This document shows, one piece after another, positions 17,436 to 26,232 of a stretch of 64,000 bases of DNA; position 1 is the first letter of the stretch; the number at the start of each line of letters is the position of its first letter. Both the position numbers and the translations under genes were made by a program. The stretch lies in assembly GCA_965198675.1 (NCBI GenBank), contig OZ240666.1, forward strand, positions 4,278,001 through 4,342,000, written 5' to 3'. Under the pieces are notes generated by a model. That model saw nothing but the letters and a program-made list of their open reading frames with translations, was not told the DNA's origin and did no database searches. Source of the DNA: Prochloron sp965198675. Lineage in GTDB: Bacteria; Cyanobacteriota; Cyanobacteriia; Cyanobacteriales; Prochloraceae.

Positions 17436-17466
17436 CCCCAAACCCCAAACCCCAAACCCCAAACCC
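17436..17466. repeat. Tandem heptamer CCCCAAA (about 4.4 copies)
   Basis: Uninterrupted heptamers upstream of msrA. Seven-base tandem repeats are a known class in cyanobacteria (STRR). GGTCTGGGGT fragments at 17357 and 12770-12800 look related in composition. Confidence 0.8.
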
Positions 17467-17495
17467 TATATATAAAAATACGAGAGTAAAAACCC

Positions 17496-18152
17496 ATGGT
17501 GTTATTCGGATTTGGTAAAAAGCTGACCCTACCCAGTCCAGAGTCTGCTTTACCCGGACGCAAAGAGAAAATGCCAGTACAAGCCAAACACTTTGTCAAC
17601 GGCAATGCCTTCGGACCACCCTACCCCGATACCATGGAATTAGCCATGTTTGGTATGGGCTGTTTCTGGGGCGCAGAACGGAAATTTTGGTCCCAAGTTG
17701 GAGTATTTATCACCGCCGTAGGTTACGCAGCAGGTATCACTCAGAACCCTACCTATCACGAGGTCTGTACGGGAATGACAGGTCATAATGAAGTAGTGCT
17801 AGTAGTATTCGACCCCAAGACCATCACCTACGAGCAATTGTTACAAGTCTTCTGGGAAAACCACAACCCCACCCAGGGAATGCGCCAAGGGAACGATACT
17901 GGTACTCAGTACCGTTCTGGTATCTATACCTATTTTCCAGCACAAAGAAAGCTGGCGGAAGCTTCCCGAGATGCTTATCAAGAAGCCCTGACTAAAGCTG
18001 GCTATGGCAAAATTACCACCGAGATTCTCAATGCTACCGAGTTCTACTATGCAGAGGAGTACCATCAGCAATATCTAGCAAAAAATCCCAACGGTTACTG
18101 CGGTTTAGGAGGTACCAACGTAGCTTGTCCTGTAGGAGTTGTCAAAACTTAA
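17496..18152 (+). CDS. msrA: Peptide methionine-S-sulfoxide reductase MsrA
   Basis: A 218-residue MsrA that reduces methionine-S-sulfoxide in proteins, a repair enzyme against oxidative damage. The catalytic Cys is at about residue 56 in GMGCFWGAERKFW. YAAGITQNPTYHEVCTGMTGH and FWENHNPTQ are family motifs. The C-terminus has GYCGLGGTNVACP with resolving-type cysteines. The N-terminal extension of about 45 residues (LPGRKEKMPVQAKHFVNG) is common in cyanobacterial and plant MsrA. ATG at 17496 begins the frame; CCCCAAA heptamers lie 30 nt upstream. Confidence 0.95.
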   Translation: MVLFGFGKKLTLPSPESALPGRKEKMPVQAKHFVNGNAFGPPYPDTMELAMFGMGCFWGAERKFWSQVGVFITAVGYAAGITQNPTYHEVCTGMTGHNEVVLVVFDPKTITYEQLLQVFWENHNPTQGMRQGNDTGTQYRSGIYTYFPAQRKLAEASRDAYQEALTKAGYGKITTEILNATEFYYAEEYHQQYLAKNPNGYCGLGGTNVACPVGVVKT

Positions 18153-18197
18153 AGCTTAATTGTCAGAGAGTCAGAGCCACATCAAATGGGAGATAAG

Positions 18198-18440
18198 ATG
18201 AGAGCAATTGAAGTAACAGGAATTGTTGACGAACAAGGACAATTATCTCTAGATAAACCCATAGAAATCACTAGTTTATCTCCCGTGCGAGTCATCATTT
18301 TGTTTGAGACAACAACTTCCGACCCCGATGATGAAAGTCTAGAATCAGTCAAAGCGAGTCTTCGCCAATCATTAGAAGAGGCAAGAGCTGGAGATCGCTT
18401 ACCCCTTTCTCAAATGTGGGAGGGAATTGATGCGGACTGA
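18198..18440 (+). CDS. Antitoxin-like protein (partner of RelE-like toxin)
   Basis: An 80-residue acidic protein, MRAIEVTGIVDEQGQLSLDK, with the small N-terminal beta fold seen in cyanobacterial antitoxins and a helical acidic C-terminus (SVKASLRQSLEEARAGDRL). ATG at 18198 has GGGAGATAAG just upstream and is preferred to ATG 18186. It overlaps the next gene by 11 nt, which suggests translational coupling and the usual antitoxin-before-toxin order. Antitoxins of this kind bind the toxin and often repress their own promoter; no operator is evident. Confidence 0.7.
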   Translation: MRAIEVTGIVDEQGQLSLDKPIEITSLSPVRVIILFETTTSDPDDESLESVKASLRQSLEEARAGDRLPLSQMWEGIDAD

Positions 18441-18801
18441 ACCGTCCGAACCCCAGAGCATCCAAATTGACTTTACTCCTGAATTCAAAAGAAAACTGGG
18501 ACTCCTGGCTAAAAGATACCGCAATATACGCTCTGATATTCTCAGTGTCATTGACCAACTCCAAATCGGAAATTTTGTAGGCGCTCGGATATCTGGAGTG
18601 GGGTTTAACTATGTCGTTTTCAAGGTACGAATCAAAAATAGTAACATCCAAAAAGGGAAAAGTGCTGGTTATCGACTCATCTATCAAATCGAATCGACCA
18701 CCAGCGTTCTGTTATTAGCAATTTATTCAAAGTCAGACCAGCAAGATATGGCTTTATCTGAAATTAGCAACATATTAGACGATTTTTATCGAGAGGATTG
18801 A
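18430..18801 (+). CDS. RelE/ParE-like toxin
   Basis: A 124-residue (from ATG 18430) basic protein. IDFTPEFKRKLGLLAKRYRNIRSDI and GYRLIYQIESTTSVLLLAIYSK fit RelE/ParE-superfamily toxins, which cleave mRNA at the ribosome or poison gyrase. The C-terminal ISNILDDFYRED is typical of cyanobacterial members. It overlaps the antitoxin by 11 nt. Both genes look intact, unlike the other toxin-antitoxin loci in this window. Confidence 0.75.
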   Translation: MRTEPSEPQSIQIDFTPEFKRKLGLLAKRYRNIRSDILSVIDQLQIGNFVGARISGVGFNYVVFKVRIKNSNIQKGKSAGYRLIYQIESTTSVLLLAIYSKSDQQDMALSEISNILDDFYRED

Positions 18802-18878
18802 TTTGTGAGTGAGTTGTTAGTTGTTTGTTGTTGGTTCGTCGTGATTACTTTTGATTTGTTGAACTCTCTCACCGGACC

Positions 18879-20105
18879 TCATCCCAAAGCTTCAATGGCA
18901 GCTTCCAAGGCGATCGCCACGTGAGTCCAATGAGTCCCACCCTGACAAAAGACGGCATAAGGTGGACGCATTGGTCCATCGGCAGAAAACTCCGACGTAC
19001 TGCCATCAATAAACGTCCCTCCAGCCATGACCAATTGACTCTCATACCCCGCAGGAGCAGCAGGAACGGGGTCAAGATAAGAACCCACCGGGGAATGTTG
19101 CTGAATCGCCCGACAGAAAGCAATTAACTTTTCTTTAGAACCTAACTTAATCCCTTGAATTAGGTCTTGACGGGGTACTAGGGGCAAAGGATTGACCTCA
19201 TAACCCAGCTTATCGAAGATATAAGCAATTAAATGACTCCCTTTCAGAGCTTCTCCCACCATTTGAGGGGCGAGAAACAAACCTTGGAACAGCAAGCGAT
19301 TTTGGTCGAAAGTCGCCCCAACCCTACTGCCAATTCCCGGCGCAGTCAAACGACAAGCAGCAGCTTCCACCAAATCTGCTTTCCCCGCCAGGTATCCCCC
19401 AGCGGTGACAATTGTGCCACCGAGATTTTTTATCAGAGAACCAGCCATTAAATCCGCACCCACCGCCGTCGGTTCCTGCTCGGCAATAAATTCCCCGTAG
19501 CAGTTATCCACAAAGCAGATAGTATCCCGATTTTGCTTTTTGACTATCCGTACTATCCTTTCAATTTCCCCCAGAGATAAACTTGGCCGCCAGGAATAGC
19601 CGCAGGAACGCTGGATCGATACCAACCGAGTATTCTCCCTTACCGCTGTCTCCAGTGCCTCCCAGTCTACTGTTCCCAGAGGAGTTAAAGGCAATTGTCG
19701 GTATTTGATGTTAAAATCCTTTAAAGAACCTTGACAACTACCGCGCAGGCCAATAACTTCTTCGAGAGTATCATAGGGGGAACCGACAACGGCGAGCATT
19801 TCGTCCCCAGGACGGAGTACGCCAAACAAAGCGCAGGAGATAGCGTGAGTTCCAGAAACAAACTGCACCCGCACCACTGCTGTTTCTGTCTTCATCACTT
19901 GGGCAAATACCTTATCTAGGGTATCCCGCCCCAAGTCGTCGTGACCGTAACCGCTAACACTAGCAAAATGGTGAACGCCGACGCGATGATGGCGGAAGGC
20001 TTGGAGAACTTTTTTGATATTTTGCTTGACGTGGGCGTCGATTTCGGAAAAGATGGGTAATAGTGTCTTTTCTGCTGCTGCTAGAAGCAGCTTGGCGCTG
20101 TTCAT
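18879..20105 (-). CDS. Methionine gamma-lyase / aluminium-resistance family PLP enzyme
   Basis: A 408-residue PLP-dependent enzyme of the Met_gamma_lyase (aluminium resistance protein) family, related to cystathionine beta-lyases. Seen: RVQFVSGTHAISCALFGVLRPGD, SIQRSCGYSWRPSL, FVDNCYGEFIAEQEP, and the probable PLP lysine in MAGSLIKNLGGTI. GGYLAGKADLVEAAACRLTAPGIG is a strong family signature. Length is normal. It has no neighbours in operon and faces desC across 165 nt. The physiological substrate is not established. Confidence 0.9.
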   Translation of the reverse strand: MNSAKLLLAAAEKTLLPIFSEIDAHVKQNIKKVLQAFRHHRVGVHHFASVSGYGHDDLGRDTLDKVFAQVMKTETAVVRVQFVSGTHAISCALFGVLRPGDEMLAVVGSPYDTLEEVIGLRGSCQGSLKDFNIKYRQLPLTPLGTVDWEALETAVRENTRLVSIQRSCGYSWRPSLSLGEIERIVRIVKKQNRDTICFVDNCYGEFIAEQEPTAVGADLMAGSLIKNLGGTIVTAGGYLAGKADLVEAAACRLTAPGIGSRVGATFDQNRLLFQGLFLAPQMVGEALKGSHLIAYIFDKLGYEVNPLPLVPRQDLIQGIKLGSKEKLIAFCRAIQQHSPVGSYLDPVPAAPAGYESQLVMAGGTFIDGSTSEFSADGPMRPPYAVFCQGGTHWTHVAIALEAAIEALG

Positions 20106-20270
20106 AAGTTAAGGTGGTAGCTGTTGCTAATTAATTGCTAATCATCCTTATAATCGAAAAACAAGAGTGAAGTCTAGATAAAATCAGCGGCTACCAATAT
20201 TAGTTATGCAATGCATATCTAGCAAAAAAATCTTAAGTTAGGCCAAACAAGTTAACATTAAAATTACTGC

Positions 20271-21089
20271 ATGACTGTTGCTACATCGAATAAACTAGCT
20301 CCTGCTTGGAGTGTCATCGTTTACATGGCCACGATCCACATCTTGGCCTTATTAGCTTTATTTCCCGGTAACTTTAGCTGGGGGGCAGTGGGCGTTGCCC
20401 TCTTACTCCATTGGCTCACTGCGGGAATCGGCATTACCTTGGGATTTCATCGCTTAGTAACTCATCGCAGTTTTGAAGTTCCCAAATGGTTGGAATATGT
20501 TCTCGTTTTCTGCGGGACTCTCGCCTGTCAAGGAGGACCGATTGACTGGATCGGCTTGCACCGGATACATCATAAGTATTCCGATACCCATCCCGACCCC
20601 CACGATTCTAATCAAGGCTTTTGGTGGAGTCACCTGGGCTGGATGCTTTACCACATTCCAGCTAATCAGGAAGTCCCCCGCTATACCCAAGATATTAGCA
20701 ATGACCCATTCTATCAGTTTTGCCAAAAGTATCTCGTCCCCATTCAGGTGGCTTTAGGTTTATGTCTCTATTTCTTAGGAGGATGGCCATTTGTCATTTG
20801 GGGCATTTTTGTCCGACTGGTGGTAGTATTCCACTGTACTTGGTTCGTCAACAGCGCAACTCATAAATTTGGCTATCAAAGTCACGAGTCTAAGGATAAC
20901 TCCAGAAACTGCTGGTGGGTTGCTTTAGTAACCTATGGGGAAGGTTGGCACAATAATCACCATGCTTTCCAATATTCTGCCCGTCACGGCTTGCAATGGT
21001 GGGAAATCGATATTACTTGGATGACAATTCGATTTTTGCAATTGCTGGGGTTAGCTAAGAATATCAAATTAGCTCCAGTTACTCACTAG
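20271..21089 (+). CDS. desC: Acyl-lipid/acyl-CoA delta-9 desaturase DesC
   Basis: A 272-residue membrane di-iron desaturase that introduces the first double bond into membrane fatty acids. All three histidine boxes are present: HRLVTH (about residues 60-65), HRIHH (about 96-100) and HNNHH (about 227-231). Four hydrophobic helices flank them in the usual order. The start MTVATSNKLAPAWSV at 20271 fits cyanobacterial DesC. A strong Rho-independent terminator follows at 21121-21150. Confidence 0.95.
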   Translation: MTVATSNKLAPAWSVIVYMATIHILALLALFPGNFSWGAVGVALLLHWLTAGIGITLGFHRLVTHRSFEVPKWLEYVLVFCGTLACQGGPIDWIGLHRIHHKYSDTHPDPHDSNQGFWWSHLGWMLYHIPANQEVPRYTQDISNDPFYQFCQKYLVPIQVALGLCLYFLGGWPFVIWGIFVRLVVVFHCTWFVNSATHKFGYQSHESKDNSRNCWWVALVTYGEGWHNNHHAFQYSARHGLQWWEIDITWMTIRFLQLLGLAKNIKLAPVTH

Positions 21090-21120
21090 GTACCATTACA
21101 GTACCAAGCCATGATAGTTA

Positions 21121-21150
21121 CCAGGTACCATAGTACCTGGTTTTTATTTT
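21121..21150 (+). terminator. Rho-independent terminator of desC
   Basis: A perfect 8-bp stem, CCAGGTAC-CATA-GTACCTGG, is followed by TTTTTATTTT. The T-run overlaps the stop of the convergent ABC gene (21144). Confidence 0.9.
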
Positions 21151-21878
21151 ACCAGCATGCCATCTTCTAAATGAACTACCCGATCCGCAACATCGATAAT
21201 GCGGGGGTCGTGAGTGATAATAAGAACGGTACAGCCTTCTTCCTTTGCTAGACGACGCAGTAACTCTATCGCCCTTTGTCCGCTACGAGAATCGAGAGCA
21301 GCAGTTGGTTCGTCTGCCATAATGAGCTGGGGCGATCCGGTTAAAGCCCGGGCGATCGCCACTCTTTGTTTTTGTCCTCCAGAAAGGTTACGAGGCCGTA
21401 AATTAGTTTTATCTGCCAACCCAACTTGGGATAATAAACTCAAAGCTTGCTCTTTCGCTGTCTTTCCCCTAATACCTTTAATCTTCAGCGCCAATTGCAC
21501 GTTTTCCAAAGCAGTAAGTGCTGGGAATAAATTAAAGCCCTGAAAAATCAAACCAATATTCCCCAGTCGAAAGCGAGACAATTGGTTGGACGACATTTTC
21601 GTAATCTCTTCTCCCAAGAGATTAACTCGACCACCACTAGGGGTGAGAATGCCTGCCAAAATCGATAATAAAGTAGTTTTACCAGAACCCGAAGGCCCCA
21701 TCAACAGTTGAATATCCCCGCGATGAATATTCAGATTGATGTCTTTGAGGGCGTGGAAAAGTTCCCCACCAGACTGGTAGACCATTTTTACCCCAATAGC
21801 TGCGATGGCAATCTGCTTATTCTTAACAGCCACTAACTTTTGAATGGGATAAAAGTCAGCAATTTGGCAATTAGTCAT
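21144..21878 (-). CDS. ABC transporter ATP-binding protein, DevA/MacB-like
   Basis: A 244-residue ATPase of the LolD/MacB/DevA group. Walker A GPSGSGKTTLL, Q-loop LIFQGFNLFPALTALENV, signature LSGGQKQRVAIARAL, Walker B LIMADEPTAALD and switch His in IITHDP are intact. It most likely pairs with the DevC-like permease at 22646-23902 on the same strand. That gene is now 767 nt upstream because a tnpB fragment lies between. No membrane-fusion (DevB-like) gene is nearby. DevBCA exporters move glycolipids or other substrates across the envelope; the substrate here is unknown. The exact start is unsure: MTNCQIADF at 21878 or an internal start such as MVYQSGGEL. Confidence 0.9.
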   Translation of the reverse strand: MTNCQIADFYPIQKLVAVKNKQIAIAAIGVKMVYQSGGELFHALKDINLNIHRGDIQLLMGPSGSGKTTLLSILAGILTPSGGRVNLLGEEITKMSSNQLSRFRLGNIGLIFQGFNLFPALTALENVQLALKIKGIRGKTAKEQALSLLSQVGLADKTNLRPRNLSGGQKQRVAIARALTGSPQLIMADEPTAALDSRSGQRAIELLRRLAKEEGCTVLIITHDPRIIDVADRVVHLEDGMLVK

Positions 21879-21929
21879 TCCTCATCCTTAGTTAAAGTTT
21901 CAAAGGCGAGGGGCGAACGAAGGTAAACT

Positions 21930-21959
21930 ACCCACACTGTAGCGCAGAGCTATGTGTGG
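21930..21959 (-). other. Hairpin at the right end of the tnpB fragment
   Basis: CCCACAC...GTGTGGG encloses a second short stem (TAGC/GCTA). It lies at the stop codon of the tnpB fragment, where IS200/IS605-type right ends carry a subterminal hairpin. No T-run follows. Confidence 0.5.
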
Positions 21960-22396
21960 GCTTTTGGTAGCCCTGGTAGAATTGAGCAAGCCAATCCAAC
22001 CGAGCCTCTAGGCTGGTTTACTGCACAGCCCCATAACCGAATCATTTGTGCCCCATTCAAATCAGCGTCACACTGGTTGGGGCACCTACCGCATTTAAAC
22101 CTCTTGCCGCTTCTATAAGACTTACCTTGTACCGGATGGATAGAGAGACATTTATGGCAAGTTTGACTCGTGTAGGCCGGAGGAATGGTTAACAGTCTTA
22201 TCCCTTCCCGGATGCTCTTGTATTCCAGGAACAGTCTGAGCTGATAGAAAGCCCACGAATTAAAACGCCGCCTCCCGGTTTTTCTCCTGGCCAGTGTATT
22301 GATTCTGTCTCTGATGCCTGTTAAGTCTTCAATAGCAATAGAGGCTTTGAGGGCAATTGCTTCCCGAATGATTTGAATGGAGACATTATGATTCAT
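21950..22396 (-). pseudogene. tnpB: tnpB (IS200/IS605-type) C-terminal fragment
   Basis: The reading frame covers the second half of TnpB only. RuvC-II Glu is in ASIAIEDLTGI, the zinc finger in TCHKCLSIHPV ... FKCGRCPNQCDADLNGA, where CDADLNGA also holds the RuvC-III Asp. The N-terminal domain and the RuvC-I Asp are missing. At 22397-22645 upstream there is only degraded sequence, including the reading KRGLEAAANPTGIAGGGK, which may be another element end. It sits between the DevC-like and DevA-like genes and is unlikely to be active. Confidence 0.85.
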
Positions 22397-22645
22397 CCAA
22401 GTTTGTCACGCAAAGACGCAAAGTACGCGGTTGCTTCAAAACTCACAGGATGAGATTCTAGCACAAAAATAGAAAGATGTGGTGCGGTTTTTCCTCCCCC
22501 CGCTATACCCGTAGGGTTAGCGGCGGCCTCCAAACCGCGTTTGGTGATTTGTTGTTTGTTAAAGATATCCCAAGCCAGAATGGGTAATCTTGCAGTAGAG
22601 AGAACTACCCAAACTACACAATCTATTCTATTATAGTCTAACTTA

Positions 22646-23902
22646 TTAAGCTTTGAAGACAATGGCTGAATCCACCCGAGTCACCTTTTGAATCGCAAAA
22701 AGGGCTGCGCCGACGCACATCACTACAGTAATGGCAAAAATTCCCACAGCGCTGAGGGGAGTGATTAAAATGATTACGCCTTCGGTAGCTAGTGCCCAAT
22801 AACTCAAACCCAGACAAAGAACCATACTGGGAATATAGCCCAGAACTGCCATCCACAAGCTCTGCTCCACGATCGCTCCATAAATTACCCCATCGGGCGC
22901 TCCCATAGCTTTTAAAGTACCGAACTCCTTAATGTGGTCGGAGACAGAAGTATATAATATCTGTCCCACAATCACCATACCCACAATCACCCCTACCGTC
23001 GCTCCCAAACCGAGAATAAATCCCACTCTCGTTCGTTTTTTCCAATAATCCCCCGTCTTCTTAGACATTTCTGCCGTCCTATAGGCGCGAGTTCCCGGTA
23101 GTGCTGCTTCAAGTTTCTGTTTCAGTACCTCCAAATCCTGCCCCTCTGAAGCTCTTATTAAAATATAGGCGATGGAGGAGGTAGAAGATAACGGTTCCGG
23201 TGTCTCAAGATTCTCTGCTAATTCAAAACTATCTGCATCGTCAGACTTCTCGTAAATAGTAGTGCAATTAATCCCCTCTCCTTCTAATTTACAGTCCAGT
23301 TTAGAACTGAAAGCAGAATAAATATAGGCGTTGGCATTCTCTAAAGAGGTGAATACAACACTACTAGAGGCTATAGATTGGGTATTCTGGGTAATAGCAA
23401 CTAATTTAGCTGGTAAAGAGCGGATTTGGGCGTAACTCCCAATCTTGACATTCAGGGATCTCAATTTAGATTCATCTACCATCACTGTATAGGGTTGTTG
23501 TAATTCCTTCAAGGAACCGGCAGTAGTTTGGGGTCTAAATAACTCCCCTTTAGGGTCAAATCCGAATGTCCTTAAAGGAGTCAGCTTTCCTTTGGGGGTC
23601 AGCCATAGACCCCCTCCCATGATTAGAGGTTCTGCCTTTTGGACGCCATTAACCATATGGGCGATATTTACTTGTCTGAACAATAGGGGTTTAGTTAATT
23701 CTAAATGAACCATCTCTTCAGAAGCTACCCATAAATCCGCAGTGGTAGAATCGATGAGTTGGGTGGTGGAGCGAGTAAAACCCTCTAGGATACCAGTTTG
23801 AATGGTAACTAGACTTACGGCGAACATGATTCCCGCTTGGGCTACTACAAAGCGAGGTAAGTCTTCTAATAGATTTTTGCGAGCAATTGAAACCATTATC
23901 AA
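22646..23902 (-). CDS. ABC transporter permease, DevC/FtsX-like
   Basis: A 418-residue permease with an N-terminal membrane helix (FVVAQAGIMFAVSLVTIQTGI), a large periplasmic domain (residues about 45-275) and three C-terminal helices (VGFILGLGATVGVIVGMVIVG, VLGYIPSMVLCLGLSYWAL, IFAITVVMCVGAALFAI). This is the MacB/FtsX topology and matches DevC proteins. FGTLKAMGAPDGVIY is the conserved coupling segment. It was probably co-transcribed with the ATPase at 21144-21878 before a tnpB element separated them. It is divergent from the HerA-like gene; a perfect palindrome lies between. Confidence 0.9.
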   Translation of the reverse strand: MIMVSIARKNLLEDLPRFVVAQAGIMFAVSLVTIQTGILEGFTRSTTQLIDSTTADLWVASEEMVHLELTKPLLFRQVNIAHMVNGVQKAEPLIMGGGLWLTPKGKLTPLRTFGFDPKGELFRPQTTAGSLKELQQPYTVMVDESKLRSLNVKIGSYAQIRSLPAKLVAITQNTQSIASSSVVFTSLENANAYIYSAFSSKLDCKLEGEGINCTTIYEKSDDADSFELAENLETPEPLSSTSSIAYILIRASEGQDLEVLKQKLEAALPGTRAYRTAEMSKKTGDYWKKRTRVGFILGLGATVGVIVGMVIVGQILYTSVSDHIKEFGTLKAMGAPDGVIYGAIVEQSLWMAVLGYIPSMVLCLGLSYWALATEGVIILITPLSAVGIFAITVVMCVGAALFAIQKVTRVDSAIVFKA

Positions 23903-23962
23903 TAATTAATTATCAATGTCAAAATGTCCAGTCCTTAATCTGAATTGCGGGCTACCTTATAA

Positions 23963-23989
23963 AAATCATCAATAGGAAATTGATGATTT
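23963..23989. promoter_or_regulatory. Perfect 11-bp palindrome between divergent devC-like and herA-like genes
   Basis: AAATCATCAAT and ATTGATGATTT are separated by 5 nt. It lies 61 nt upstream of the permease start and 140 nt upstream of herA. Size and spacing suit a dimeric repressor's operator. No T-run follows on either strand, so it does not look like a terminator. The regulator is unknown. Confidence 0.5.
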
Positions 23990-24128
23990 ACCACAAAACT
24001 CTTGTAGGGTCGCAAGGCTTGCGCCCGCAAGGATGCCAATTATTTTCCAGAGTAGTCAAATAAAATAGCCTTTGTTGAAATACTTTTTAGGCTATGTAAT
24101 ATTTTCCCATATTATCATGATATATAGC

Positions 24129-25859
24129 ATGAATAATGAAACACGACTATTAGGTTCGGTCATTCAAGGTTCCCTGAGTGAAGGATTGGAAGTTAGATTA
24201 GAGGCAGATGTCTCTGTAGAAGATATGCGAGTGGGGAAATTTCTCGTCGTCCAAGGAATGCGATCGCGCTTTTTTTGTCTTGTAACAGATGTGCGCCTCG
24301 CTACTTCCAGTCCTAGAATTATGGCTCACCCCCCCAGTGCGGAGGAAACTTTTTTGCGGGAGGTCCTCGCAGGGAGCAGTACCTACGGTACAATTGAAAT
24401 CTCCCCCATGTTGATGTTTACCCCCTCGGAAATTGCCCCACACCATGACTCATTCTCCCTGAATGGTAACAATAATTCCATCTCCCTTAGCTTGGCGGAA
24501 ACTTTAGCCGACTCCTATTCAGAGCTGCAACTGCTCCCTGTGAAAACCATTCCCAGTCACTTCAGTCCAGTGTACGAAGCGACAGAAAAGGATTTCCGCA
24601 CTGTCTTCGGTTGGGAAGACAACCCCCACAAGCGCAATTTCTCCATCGGTCAACCCGTGGATATGGATGTCCCCGTCTGCATCGATTTAGACCGCTTTGT
24701 GGAGCGCAGTAACGGGGTATTTGGTAAATCTGGTACGGGTAAATCTTTCCTCACTCGCCTTTTAATTTCTGGCATTATCCGTAAACAAGCAGCGGTGAAC
24801 CTCATCTTTGATATGCACTCGGAATATGGTTGGGAAGCAGTGAGCGAGGGGAAACAATTCAGCACCGTTAAAGGTTTGTGTCAGCTCTTTCCCGGACAAA
24901 TCGAAATTTATACCCTCGACGAGAAGTCTACCAAACGTCGTGGTGTCCCCCATGCTCAACCTCTCTTCCTCAGCTACGACCAAATTGAGATTGAAGACTT
25001 GGTTTTGGTGCGCCAGGAATTGGGTCTTTCGGAAGCAAGTATGGACAATGCTAATATTCTCTACTCCGAGTTTGGCAAATCCTGGATTCACCAGTTGCTC
25101 ACCATGACCAATGAGGATATTACCATGTTGTGCGAAGAAAAGCAAGGTCATAAGGGGGCAATTCAGGCGCTACAGCGGAAACTGACCCGGTTGAATAACT
25201 TGAAATATATGCGCAATGTTTGTGCTCACAATTATATTGACCAAATATTGCAGTCTCTGGATGCTGGTAAGCATGTGGTGGTGGAGTTTGGTTCCCAGTC
25301 CAACATGCTTTCTTACATGCTGGCCACTAATATGATTACCAGACGGATTCATGGCAGCTATGTACAAAAGTCGGAACGTTTTTTGAACAGTAAAAATCCC
25401 TTGGATCGTCCCCGTCAGTTAGCTATCGTCATTGAAGAAGCTCACCGCTTTCTCGACCCCAGCACGGTAAACCAAACTATTTTCGGCACCATCGCCAGGG
25501 AAATGCGCAAATATTTCGTTACTCTCCTGGTGGTAGATCAGCGTCCCTCGGGAATTGATAAGGAGGTCATGTCCCAAATTGGCACTCGCATAACTTGCTT
25601 GCTCAACGATGAAAAAGATACGGATGCCATTTTTACCGGGGTTGCGGGGGCTGGAGGCTTGCGCTCGGTGCTGGCGAAACTCGACTCGAAGCAGCAAGCT
25701 TTAGTTCTCGGTCATGCAGTACCCATGCCCGTTGTGGTCCGTACTCGTCCCTACGACAGACAATTTTACGCGGAAATTGGCGATCCTGCTTGGGAAGAGA
25801 AGTCCGATGAAGAAGTATTTGCTGCCGAAGCTGCGGCTAAAGCTGATTTGGGATTTTGA
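24129..25859 (+). CDS. herA: HerA-like ATPase (DUF87 family)
   Basis: A 576-residue P-loop ATPase of the HerA/FtsK superfamily. HAS-barrel-like N-terminus (LGSVIQGSLSEGLEVRL), Walker A GKSGTGKSFLTRLL (about residue 200), FDMHSEYGWEA, Walker B with IVIEEAHRFLDP (about 435), and VVDQRPSGIDKEVMSQIGTRI with the arginine-finger region are present. In archaea HerA hexamers partner the nuclease NurA in end resection. A NurA-domain gene is present 6 kb away (31681-32877). Start taken at MNNETRLLG (24129); the frame extends 19 codons upstream without an evident ribosome site. Confidence 0.88.
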   Translation: MNNETRLLGSVIQGSLSEGLEVRLEADVSVEDMRVGKFLVVQGMRSRFFCLVTDVRLATSSPRIMAHPPSAEETFLREVLAGSSTYGTIEISPMLMFTPSEIAPHHDSFSLNGNNNSISLSLAETLADSYSELQLLPVKTIPSHFSPVYEATEKDFRTVFGWEDNPHKRNFSIGQPVDMDVPVCIDLDRFVERSNGVFGKSGTGKSFLTRLLISGIIRKQAAVNLIFDMHSEYGWEAVSEGKQFSTVKGLCQLFPGQIEIYTLDEKSTKRRGVPHAQPLFLSYDQIEIEDLVLVRQELGLSEASMDNANILYSEFGKSWIHQLLTMTNEDITMLCEEKQGHKGAIQALQRKLTRLNNLKYMRNVCAHNYIDQILQSLDAGKHVVVEFGSQSNMLSYMLATNMITRRIHGSYVQKSERFLNSKNPLDRPRQLAIVIEEAHRFLDPSTVNQTIFGTIAREMRKYFVTLLVVDQRPSGIDKEVMSQIGTRITCLLNDEKDTDAIFTGVAGAGGLRSVLAKLDSKQQALVLGHAVPMPVVVRTRPYDRQFYAEIGDPAWEEKSDEEVFAAEAAAKADLGF

Positions 25860-26011
25860 GGAACCCCCCCCGGGGACTAAGGGCAGGGCTGTTTCATTCT
25901 CAAGTCTCCTTGAGTAAACTGCCCTCTGTTCGTGAAAATTGTGCAATTATTCCCAAATATGTTTGACAATTATCCCTGTTATCCTTGTGCAGTGCCCTAT
26001 CAGCCTTATCA

Positions 26012-26048
26012 GCAGTTACCAGTTAGTCAGTAACCAGTTACCAGTTAA
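26012..26048. repeat. CAGTTAC-type heptamer repeat, short array
   Basis: About five imperfect units of CAGTTAC lie in the 373-nt gap 25860-26232. The rest of that gap has no gene; a hairpin is noted separately at 26206-26230. Confidence 0.7.
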
Positions 26049-26205
26049 ATGTTCTTCTTTGGGTCTGAGCCCCCCACCAAATTGACGACAAAAGTAAGCA
26101 TAATGTTTAAGCTAAATTTAGACTTAAGCAGAGTGTCTAGGGGGTGTTTGACCGCCCCAGCCAGGATTAAAATCTGGCTAGCTAAAAAGAAGTAAACCGC
26201 TTAGA

Positions 26206-26230
26206 ATCCCCGTCGATTTATCGCGGGGAG
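26206..26230 (-). mobile_element. Hairpin resembling an IS200/IS605 right end
   Basis: CCCCG-TCGATTTATCG-CGGGG forms a bulged stem. It directly follows the stop of the truncated kinase-like gene. The sequence GACACTCCCCGCG...GGGGATTCTAA resembles subterminal hairpins of cyanobacterial IS200/IS605-type elements as I remember them; no transposase remains. Confidence 0.35.
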
Positions 26231-26232
26231 TG

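Noticed and set aside
22393..22662. Minus-strand ORF of 89 residues between tnpB fragment and devC-like gene
   Set aside because: No start signal and only a short suggestive tail (NPTGIAGGGK); treated as element debris, not a gene.
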